This document shows positions 23,535-30,646 of a DNA stretch of 64,000 nt, piece after piece. A program made the position numbers and the translations under genes. The DNA is from Pseudoxanthomonas wuyuanensis (GTDB taxonomy: Bacteria > Pseudomonadota > Gammaproteobacteria > Xanthomonadales > Xanthomonadaceae). Each line of letters opens with the position of its first letter. Position 1 is the stretch's first letter. The DNA is taken from NCBI RefSeq assembly GCF_900215535.1, contig NZ_OCND01000001.1, positions 744,001 through 808,000 on the forward strand. Reading direction: 5' to 3'. The notes below the pieces were generated by a model. That model saw only the letters and a list, made by a program, of their open reading frames with translations. It was not told the origin of the DNA and ran no database searches.

Positions 23535-26099
23535 TCAGAACTTGAAGTTCAACGTCACCTGGTAGCCGCGACCGGTCTTGTACGTGCCCAATGGCGCGTA
23601 CTTGACCTGGTTATACCAGTAGTACGTCGAGTCAAGCAGGTTGGTCGCGCTGAAGTTGATCCCCATCCAGTCGTTGACCTGGTAGGCTGCGGTGAAATCC
23701 AACTGCTTGTAGTAGTCGGTGAACACGTTGGAGTCCAGCCGGCCGACCTGAGTGAAGTACTCGGAGCGATAGCTGTAGTTGAGGCGGGCGCTGAACGGTC
23801 CATTCTCGTAGTAGGGGATGAAGTTGTACGTGGTCTTGGACACGTACGGCAGATTCAGTCCCTCGCTGGTGTCGGTATGGGTGTAGGTGTAGTTCGCCTG
23901 CACGCCGAAGCCGTAGGCGATGTCCTGCGTATAAGACAGCGCCAAACCGCTGACCTTTGCATCGGCCACGTTCACTGGTGAGCTGACCTGGTAGAGATCC
24001 GTATTTCCGGTGACGGGATCGGTCAGCCGTTGTTCGGTCGTCGTGTTGACGATGTAACTGCCGATGTCGCGGTAGAACACCTCCGCCGCCAGCATGCTGG
24101 ACGGGGCGAAGTACCACTCGAAGCTCAGTCCGTAGTTGGTAGCCTCGTACGGATCCAGATCCGGATTGCCGCCGCCTGCAGTCTTTGTGGTGGTGTCGAG
24201 AGTGACTGCACCAGCCAGATCGCCGTAACGCGGACGCGCGATTACCTTGGCTGCGGAGAAGCGGGCCACCTTGGTGTCATCGATGTCGTAGGCCAGGTTG
24301 AAGCTCGGCAGCGGCTTGTAGTAGCTCTTCTTGTCCATGGTCAGGACATAGCCGACGCCGTCGACATTGCGCCAGTACAACGACTTGTCCATCGTGTCGA
24401 CATAGCGCACGCCCAGATTACCGCGCCACTGGCCGGACTCGAAGTTCAGCTGTGCGTATAGGTTGTTGGTGATTTCCTTGACGTCGAACTGCTGGCCATA
24501 TTTTGTCTCGAACTCGCCCTGCGGCTGCGACTTGAGGTAGGCCAGGATCGAATTGAGATCGGCGGTCGGCCAGCCGATGAGGTCGCCGCTGGCACCCAGA
24601 CCGTCGTAAAGACCGTTCGGCGCGGTGCCAGGGTTGAACTGCGTCAGTAGAATCGGATCGGTGGCATCGATGCGGTTGCCGCGCGAACTCTGGCCGTTTT
24701 CATGGTTGATGTACTTGTAGCCCACCAGCAGCTTGCTCAGCGGGCCCCAATCGAGGTCGCGCTCGGCGTCGAACTGGAAGTATTTCTCCCGATCATCGGT
24801 GGTGGTGTACTCGATGCCGCCGGCCTGCTGGCCGGTCGCCAGCCCCCAGTTGGAGGCGCTGCCATCGTCGTAGTGCACGCTAGCGTTCTTTCCGTCGTAG
24901 CTGAAATCGTAGCCGCCGGACTGAAGCAGGAACTTCATCAGGTACTCAGGATCCTTGCCGCCCTTGGCGCTGGTGGTGCCGGCCTGGGTGGTGAAGGTCC
25001 ACTTGTCGCCGAAGAAATCGTGGCGGAGGTTGAGGCTCTTGGTTTCCACCTCGCTCATGCGGTAATTGGCGTCGAACTGCGCATAAGCATCCCCGCCCAC
25101 GGTACCGGAAGTGATGTAGCCATTCTCTATGGTCACATCAGTGAAATTGCCGACCGAGCAGCCTGGGCAAACGTAGCGCGACTCGCTGAAATTGTTGTAT
25201 TTGCCCTTGACGTAGAGACCCGTGAGGTTGAATTCATTACGGTCGTTCGGCCTCCATTGCATTGCTGCCTGGATGCCATCGCGCTCACGCTCCTGCTGGA
25301 AGAAGGCGCTGTTTTCGCCGAACGGATAGAGCGCTTCGTTGGGGTCGCCGCTTCCGGTAACGTTAACATCGTCAGGCAAACCTCCCTTGGCATAACCCCA
25401 GTACTCGATGCCGGCGCGCCAGATTTCCTGCTTGTCGTGGGTGGCCGTAGCCAGGAAACCGAACGTCTCGTCGGCGTTCTTCCAACTCCACAGCACCGAC
25501 CCGCGCGGGTTGCCCTGCTCGGAACGGTCGTTGTAGCTGTAGCCGAGCGAACCGCGCAGCGTATTCGCCGGCAGGTCGAGCGGTTTGCGCGTATGCACGA
25601 TCACGGTGCCGCCGATGCTGCCTTCGTCGATGCGCGCTTCCGACGACTTGTAGACTTCCATCAGGCCGATGATTTCCGGCGACAGCAGGGTGTAGTTGAA
25701 CGTACGGCCGCTGGTATCGGTGGGATTGCCGCCCCAGTCGCCTGAAGCGATGGTCTGGCCATTGATCAGGATCCGGTTGAGCGCCGGGTCGGTGCCGTTG
25801 ATGCTGACCTTTTCGCCTTCGCCGAACTGGCGATCCACGCTGATGCCGGGCAGGTGCGAAAGCGATTCGGCTGCATTGGTGTCAGGGAACTTGCCGATGT
25901 CCTCGGCGCTGATTGCGTCGACGATGGCGTTGGCCGAACGCTTGACTATCTGGCTGCGCTCCAGCGAGGCGCGGTAGCCGGTAACGGTGATGGTGTCCAG
26001 TTGCGTGGCGTCGCCCTGGCTGCCGGCTTCCTGCGCGTGGGCGCTGAACGCGATGCTGGCGACGATGGCTGCCGATAGTGCTGACTTGCGGTATTTCAT
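23535..26099 (-). CDS. TonB-dependent receptor for N-glycan-derived oligosaccharides
   Basis: A protein of 854 residues with a signal peptide ending SAHA and a TonB box-like DTITVTG near residue 35. The plug domain contains SHLPGISVDRQFGEGEKVS and the beta-barrel ends in phenylalanine (LNFKF), as outer-membrane proteins do. The plug segments resemble the Xanthomonas/Caulobacter receptor family (TIGR01782 type) usually linked to carbohydrate uptake. Its place beside the glycosidase operon and the kinase suggests uptake of trimmed N-glycan or glycopeptide. Start ATG 26099 has GGGAGAG upstream. The 137 bases between it and the kinase gene hold the presumed promoter, but I see no operator there. 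Confidence 0.88.
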   Translation of the reverse strand: MKYRKSALSAAIVASIAFSAHAQEAGSQGDATQLDTITVTGYRASLERSQIVKRSANAIVDAISAEDIGKFPDTNAAESLSHLPGISVDRQFGEGEKVSINGTDPALNRILINGQTIASGDWGGNPTDTSGRTFNYTLLSPEIIGLMEVYKSSEARIDEGSIGGTVIVHTRKPLDLPANTLRGSLGYSYNDRSEQGNPRGSVLWSWKNADETFGFLATATHDKQEIWRAGIEYWGYAKGGLPDDVNVTGSGDPNEALYPFGENSAFFQQERERDGIQAAMQWRPNDRNEFNLTGLYVKGKYNNFSESRYVCPGCSVGNFTDVTIENGYITSGTVGGDAYAQFDANYRMSEVETKSLNLRHDFFGDKWTFTTQAGTTSAKGGKDPEYLMKFLLQSGGYDFSYDGKNASVHYDDGSASNWGLATGQQAGGIEYTTTDDREKYFQFDAERDLDWGPLSKLLVGYKYINHENGQSSRGNRIDATDPILLTQFNPGTAPNGLYDGLGASGDLIGWPTADLNSILAYLKSQPQGEFETKYGQQFDVKEITNNLYAQLNFESGQWRGNLGVRYVDTMDKSLYWRNVDGVGYVLTMDKKSYYKPLPSFNLAYDIDDTKVARFSAAKVIARPRYGDLAGAVTLDTTTKTAGGGNPDLDPYEATNYGLSFEWYFAPSSMLAAEVFYRDIGSYIVNTTTEQRLTDPVTGNTDLYQVSSPVNVADAKVSGLALSYTQDIAYGFGVQANYTYTHTDTSEGLNLPYVSKTTYNFIPYYENGPFSARLNYSYRSEYFTQVGRLDSNVFTDYYKQLDFTAAYQVNDWMGINFSATNLLDSTYYWYNQVKYAPLGTYKTGRGYQVTLNFKF

Positions 26100-26236
26100 G
26101 CCACTCTCCCGATCAATACTGTTGGTTGCTGCGTTGGTTGTGGTGTCCCTGAGCGGTTGTTGCGTCCACGATTTCTCCCCTGGTGCCGCGTGCGCCCCCT
26201 TGGCTGCGGTATTGCGTTGCGAAAAGCCTGTATTGC

Positions 26237-27238
26237 CTAGTTCAGATACCAATGCGCTGCGCCGACCACGCCAAGCTGGCCGTGTTCGACCAGCCGCACC
26301 GGAATGCGCTCCAGCGCCGCGCGCATCGGCCCCTTGTTGAGGTAGCGCCCGACGAAAGCGCTGTTGAGCAGGAAATCGCGGATTTGCGGCAGGATGCCGC
26401 CGGCCAGGCGGATGCCGCCCTGCACGCCGTAGGTCAGCGCCATATCGCCGACCACGCTGCCAAGGAAGCCGCAGAAGATTTCCAGGGTTTCGCGCGCCAG
26501 CGCATCGTTGCCGGCCTGCGCCGCCGCGGTGATCTGGCTTGGCGTGGATAGCGCCGGTCTGGCGCCACGCAGCGCTGCGAGCGCGCGGTACAGGTTGAGG
26601 ATGCCGGGACCGGACAGAACGTGCTCAATCGTCACATGCCGGTGCTGCTTCAGCAGTTGCGCCAGCAGCGCCAGTTCGAGTTCGTTGTTGGCCGCCAGTG
26701 CGGCCTGGCCGGCTTCGGTGGCCAGCACGAACGGGCGGTCGTCGCGGGGAATCCATAGCGCCGCTCCCAGGCCTGTACCTGGGCCCAGCACCAGTACCGG
26801 CCCATGCACCGCGGCCTGGTCCGGCCCGGTGATGCGGACGGTTTCGGCAACGGGCAGGGCGGCCGTGGCATAGGCCACGGCTTCGAAGTCGTTGACCAGG
26901 CGCAGGTCGGCGAAACCGAGTTGCTCGCGGGTCTCGCGGATCGACAGCGGCCAGGGCAGGTTGGTCGTGATGACCGTGCCGTCGTCCAGCGCGTAGCCGG
27001 CGCTGGCGACGACTCCGCGGTCCACGCCGCCGCCGCCATGCGCGGCCAGGAAGTCGGTGATGAAGTCCACCAGCGACGGGTGATCGGTGCAGTCGTACTT
27101 GCGGAAGGCCAGCACTTCAACCGGCTGCCCCGCGCGTCCGGCGCGCACCAGGGCCAGGCGCGCGTGCGTGCCGCCGACATCTGCGGCAAGGAACGGCATG
27201 CCGTTCACCAGTGAAGCCGTTGTAGCTGGACCGACCAT
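26237..27238 (-). CDS. Glucokinase-family hexose or GlcNAc kinase
   Basis: A cytoplasmic kinase of 333 residues in the glucokinase (Glk) family. It shows the phosphate-binding ADVGGTHARLAL at residues 15-26, LVNDFEAVAY with the catalytic Asp, GPGTGLGAALW, and EAGQAALAANNELE. In Xanthomonas some proteins of this family are GlcNAc kinases although annotated as glucokinases, so GlcNAc or glucose are both possible substrates here. The open frame runs far upstream, but the ATG at 27238 places the VGGTH motif correctly and has GGGAGGG 11 bases ahead. The promoter region contains two LacI-type operators, one overlapping the likely core promoter. Confidence 0.85.
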   Translation of the reverse strand: MVGPATTASLVNGMPFLAADVGGTHARLALVRAGRAGQPVEVLAFRKYDCTDHPSLVDFITDFLAAHGGGGVDRGVVASAGYALDDGTVITTNLPWPLSIRETREQLGFADLRLVNDFEAVAYATAALPVAETVRITGPDQAAVHGPVLVLGPGTGLGAALWIPRDDRPFVLATEAGQAALAANNELELALLAQLLKQHRHVTIEHVLSGPGILNLYRALAALRGARPALSTPSQITAAAQAGNDALARETLEIFCGFLGSVVGDMALTYGVQGGIRLAGGILPQIRDFLLNSAFVGRYLNKGPMRAALERIPVRLVEHGQLGVVGAAHWYLN

Positions 27239-27306
27239 TGCGAACACATCCCTCCCATACGCTGTATCCGCCGTGGCGCCGGGTAGGCACCTCGATATGG
27301 CTCGAG

Positions 27307-27322
27307 TTTGGATCGATCTAAA
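27307..27322 (-). promoter_or_regulatory. LacI-type operator at the kinase promoter
   Basis: TTTGGATCGATCTAAA, a 16-bp dyad with one mismatch, 69 bases upstream of the kinase start. On the minus strand a TTGACA hexamer (27329-27334) stands just upstream of it, so a bound repressor would cover the spacer and -10 region. It is the same motif as at 7523, 27442 and 30455. Confidence 0.78.
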
Positions 27323-27441
27323 CAACGTTGTCAATCGATCGTCACCGGAGTGTGCTAGCCCCGCCCAAATAAGCGACAGCCCCTCCTGTTCAGCTTGGCA
27401 AAAGTCCTGGATTAGCGCCAATTTTGTTGGTATTTTGCCAA

Positions 27442-27457
27442 TTTGGAACGTTCCAAA
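27442..27457. promoter_or_regulatory. Perfect LacI-type operator in the kinase/lacI intergenic region
   Basis: TTTGGAACGTTCCAAA is a perfect 16-bp palindrome and the best copy of the motif in the window. It lies 120 bases from the second site on the kinase side and about 350 bases ahead of the divergent LacI gene. Paired sites at this spacing would allow looping. The remaining 570-base intergenic region (27239-27808) shows no coding frame that I trust. Confidence 0.8.
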
Positions 27458-27808
27458 CGGCATCTGTGGCGCCGGAGGGGCGGTGAAGCGGACGGGCGTT
27501 GGAGGAGGGTCAAAGCGGGTGAATCCGGGAATCCATGACAACGCAAGCCAGGTCCACCCTGCCGCGGCGCTCCCGCGTGTCCTGCCGCGCGCAGCGGCAC
27601 TGCCTGGGCAGCCTCGGGAGCCGGTTGAACGCACGCTCGCATGCGGCAGCGACCGCGTGCCGTTCCTGCGGCATTCCTTCCGGCCAGAACGGCAGCATGG
27701 TCCGCGGCCGGCGTTCCTGCTGCGGACCTATGTGCACATCCTTCACACCGTGCCCGGCCATCGTGCCGTCGTGCGCGCATGAACCGAACAGGGAGGCAGA
27801 ACGACGCC

Positions 27809-28849
27809 ATGCGCAGAGCAACCATCAAGGACGTCGCCGAACGCGCCAATGTCTCGTTGAAGACCGTGTCCCGGGTGATCAACAACGAACCGTCGGTGGC
27901 GCAGGCCACGCGCGCGCGGGTGACGCAGGCTATCGCCGAACTCGACTACGAGCCCGATCCTTCCGCGCGCAACCTGCGCAACGGTTTGTCGTTCGTGATC
28001 GGGCTGGTCTACGACAACCCCAACCCGCATCACATCATCGCCATGCAGAAAGGCGTGCTGGCGGCCTGTCGCGAAACCGGCTTCGGTTTGCAGATCCAGC
28101 CGGTGGACTCGACTTCGCCGTTGCTGGCCGACGAACTGGCCGAGTTCGTCCAGCGTTCGCGCCTGGCCGGACTGGTGCTGACTGCGCCGATGTCCGAGCG
28201 CAAGGAATTAGTCGATGCGCTGGCCGAACGCGGCATCGCATTGGTGCGGATCATCGCCGCCACCGAGGACCCGGACGACGGCCTGCCGTGCGTCTACGTC
28301 GATGACCGTGGCGCCGCCTACGAGATCACCGAGCACCTGATCCAGCTCGGCCATCGGCGCATCGGTTTCCTGTGGGGCGGGCCGCAGCACCGTTCCAGCA
28401 GCGAGCGCTATGCGGGTTACGAAAAGGCGCTGAAGGATTACGGCATCACCGTCGATCAGCACCTGGTCGTGCCGGGCGACTACACCTTCGACGAAGGTTT
28501 CCGCGGCGCGCGGCGGCTGCTGGCGCTGCAGGAACCGCCGACCGCGATCTTCGGCAGCAACGACGAGATCGCCGCCGGCGTGCTGGCGGCGGCCAAGTCC
28601 GCAAGCGTTGACGTACCGTATGAACTGTCCATCGCCGGCTTCGAGGACAGCCCGTTCTCGCGCCAGTCATGGCCGCCGCTGACCACCGCCAAGCAGGCCA
28701 CTGCGGATATCGCCAGGCAGGCGACGCGCCTGCTGATCGCCGGCCTGCGCCAGTACGCCTACGTCGACAGTCCGACACCTCCGCGCAACCAGGGCTTTCT
28801 GCCGCAACTGGTGGTGCGCGGTTCGACCGCGCCGTTGCGTCCGCGCTAG
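27809..28849 (+). CDS. LacI-family transcriptional regulator (second)
   Basis: A protein of 346 residues. The HTH is ATIKDVAERANVSLKTVSRV (about residues 4-23), the hinge is PSARNLRNG, and the sugar-binding core ends with IAGFEDSPFSRQSWPPLTT. The start ATG 27809 places the HTH at the very N-terminus, as usual, with GGGAGG 12 bases upstream. An in-frame ATG at 27779 would add ten residues without a ribosome-binding site. It is divergent from the kinase gene, with two operators between them, and precedes the glycosylasparaginase gene. It is the better candidate for the regulator that reads the shared palindrome, though the first LacI protein cannot be excluded. Confidence 0.9.
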   Translation: MRRATIKDVAERANVSLKTVSRVINNEPSVAQATRARVTQAIAELDYEPDPSARNLRNGLSFVIGLVYDNPNPHHIIAMQKGVLAACRETGFGLQIQPVDSTSPLLADELAEFVQRSRLAGLVLTAPMSERKELVDALAERGIALVRIIAATEDPDDGLPCVYVDDRGAAYEITEHLIQLGHRRIGFLWGGPQHRSSSERYAGYEKALKDYGITVDQHLVVPGDYTFDEGFRGARRLLALQEPPTAIFGSNDEIAAGVLAAAKSASVDVPYELSIAGFEDSPFSRQSWPPLTTAKQATADIARQATRLLIAGLRQYAYVDSPTPPRNQGFLPQLVVRGSTAPLRPR

Positions 28850-29061
28850 CCTGCTACCGAGCTCACGAACATCCCGATTGAATCGGTTCCATGAAGCTGG
28901 TTCACTGGCTCCTGACCAACAAGATGGAGTCGTGCGGTGATGAGACCTCAGGAAGCTGGCCAAGCGCCGCTGTTCCATGCTTCAACCTGCAGGAGCATGC
29001 CGCTGCGAACCGTTGGGGATTGCGGGTACGGCCGCCGGGTCGCCCGCCAGCGGAGACCCGC

Positions 29062-30066
29062 ATGACCACGCGCCGCCAGTTTCTGCAATCGTCCCTGTTG
29101 GCTGGCGGTGCGTTGGCGCTGCCGTCGAGCGCCAGTGCCGCAATCGCGCCGCCGCGCCTGCGGGTGGTGTCGACCTGGGACTTCGGCGTTGGCGCCAATC
29201 AGGCGGCGTGGCCGGTGCTGACGCGCGGCGGCAGCGCGCTGGATGCGGTGGAAGCGGGTGCGCGCTGGGCCGAGGGCACGCTGTGCAACAGCACCGTGGG
29301 CCGCTGCGGCTACCCGGACCGCGACGGCGTGCTGACGCTGGATGCCAGCATCATGGATGGCGACGGCCGCTGCGGTGCGGTGGCGGCGCTGGAAGATATT
29401 GCGCATCCGGTTTCGGTGGCGCGCGCAGTGATGGAAAAGACGCCGCACGTCCTGCTGGCCGGCGATGGCGCGCAACAGTTCGCGGTGGAGCAGGGCTTCG
29501 AGAAGAAGACGCTGCTGACGCCGGCGGCGGAACAGGCGTGGCGCGAATGGCTGAAGGATGCGGAGTATCGGCCGCAGATCAACGCCGAACGCGCGAAGCT
29601 GCCCGGCAACCGTGAAAACCACGACACCCTCGGCATCCTTGCGCTCGACGCCGATGGCCGTCTCGCCGGCGCCTGCACCACCAGCGGCATGGCCTGGAAG
29701 CTGCACGGCCGGGTCGGCGACAGCCCGATCGTCGGGGCCGGGCTGTATGTCGACAACGAGGTCGGCGCCGCAACCGCTTCCGGCGTGGGCGAAGAGATGA
29801 TCCGCAACGCGGCCAGCTTCCTGGTGGTCGAGCTGATGCGCCAGGGCCGTTCGCCGATGGACGCATGCCGCGAGGCAATCGAGCGCGTGGTGCGCAAGCG
29901 CCCGGAGGCAAGCAAGACCCTGCAGGTGTGCTTCCTGGCGATGAACAAGGCCGGCGATGTCGGCGCGTTTGCGCTACATCATGGCTTTGTCTATGCGGTG
30001 TGCGATGCCGACAGCCAGGACGCATTGCTGGATGCGCGATCTGTTTATGGCGCGAAGCAGGGGTGA
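29062..30066 (+). CDS. N4-(beta-N-acetylglucosaminyl)-L-asparaginase (glycosylasparaginase), Tat-exported
   Basis: A protein of 334 residues in the Ntn-hydrolase family. The leader MTTRRQFLQSSLLAGG is a clear twin-arginine signal. The autoproteolytic site is the Asp-Thr bond in NHDTLGIL, making T189 the new N-terminal nucleophile of the beta subunit. Other family motifs are GGSALDAVEAGARWAE and the GRVGDSPIVGAGLYVD substrate loop. The enzyme hydrolyses GlcNAc-Asn into aspartate, ammonia and GlcNAc, so it finishes N-glycan breakdown after the glycosidases. The start ATG 29062 has GGAG eight bases upstream. The 212-base gap after the LacI gene may hold its own promoter. Confidence 0.92.
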   Translation: MTTRRQFLQSSLLAGGALALPSSASAAIAPPRLRVVSTWDFGVGANQAAWPVLTRGGSALDAVEAGARWAEGTLCNSTVGRCGYPDRDGVLTLDASIMDGDGRCGAVAALEDIAHPVSVARAVMEKTPHVLLAGDGAQQFAVEQGFEKKTLLTPAAEQAWREWLKDAEYRPQINAERAKLPGNRENHDTLGILALDADGRLAGACTTSGMAWKLHGRVGDSPIVGAGLYVDNEVGAATASGVGEEMIRNAASFLVVELMRQGRSPMDACREAIERVVRKRPEASKTLQVCFLAMNKAGDVGAFALHHGFVYAVCDADSQDALLDARSVYGAKQG

Positions 30067-30097
30067 GCTGGTCGGCCTCCGTCTGTTGCCGGAGCGG

Positions 30098-30120
30098 CCG
30101 GCCGCCCGCCGCCGGTTTTT
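30098..30120 (+). terminator. Possible terminator after the glycosylasparaginase gene
   Basis: A short CCGGC/GCCGG stem with an 8-base loop is followed directly by five Ts, 31 bases after the stop codon. The stem is short, so this is a weak call. Confidence 0.4.
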
Positions 30121-30454
30121 CCCGTCGGATCGCGCGGGAAGCGAACAGCGGTTGAAATCTATCGTTCGCCCACTGGACGCGCCGCGGCGCGTTCTTCACC
30201 GCGTGCACTGAGCAACGGTCGGAGGTGCGGCGCGGCCTGCGGTTTCTTGCTGCCCGGTTGCGACGGACGCCAAAAATCCGCGCCGGGACGGCGGGGCGCT
30301 GCAGGTACCCGTGGCCAAGCCGTAACGGCCGATGGGCCTTCGATTCGTCGCCATCGCCGGCGGAGCGAAGACGCAAGGACGCATAGATTGCTTGGGTTGT
30401 CTGTATACGCCGCGTGACGGGACACGGCGGCGCCGATCTGCGAAATATCCCTGA
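30121..30454. other. Non-coding region ahead of the second receptor
   Basis: About 330 bases with no convincing gene on either strand. The palindromic operator follows at its right end. Nothing else was recognised. Confidence 0.4.
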
Positions 30455-30470
30455 TTTGGATCGTTCCAAA
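30455..30470 (+). promoter_or_regulatory. LacI-type operator upstream of the second TonB receptor
   Basis: TTTGGATCGTTCCAAA differs from a perfect palindrome at one position and combines the half-sites of the copies at 27307 and 27442. It lies 177 bases before the receptor start codon, suggesting the receptor belongs to the same regulon as the kinase. Confidence 0.78.
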
Positions 30471-30646
30471 AAAGTGATGCGAGCCACATCTTTGCATCGA
30501 TTTTGTCGCGTATGGTCCCAGCGAGGCCATCGATGTCATACGGCTTCATATCTCGGCACGCCAAGCGAACGCGCTGGTTACGGGAGCGCAATCGGCTCAT
30601 CGCGCTTGGACCATCAGGCCTATTCAACGACCGGAGAGGGGTACCC

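Noticed and set aside
23140-23535. Small minus-strand frame between GH20 and the TonB receptor
   Set aside because: It spans the receptor's terminator and the GH20 start, and has no ribosome-binding site or family resemblance.
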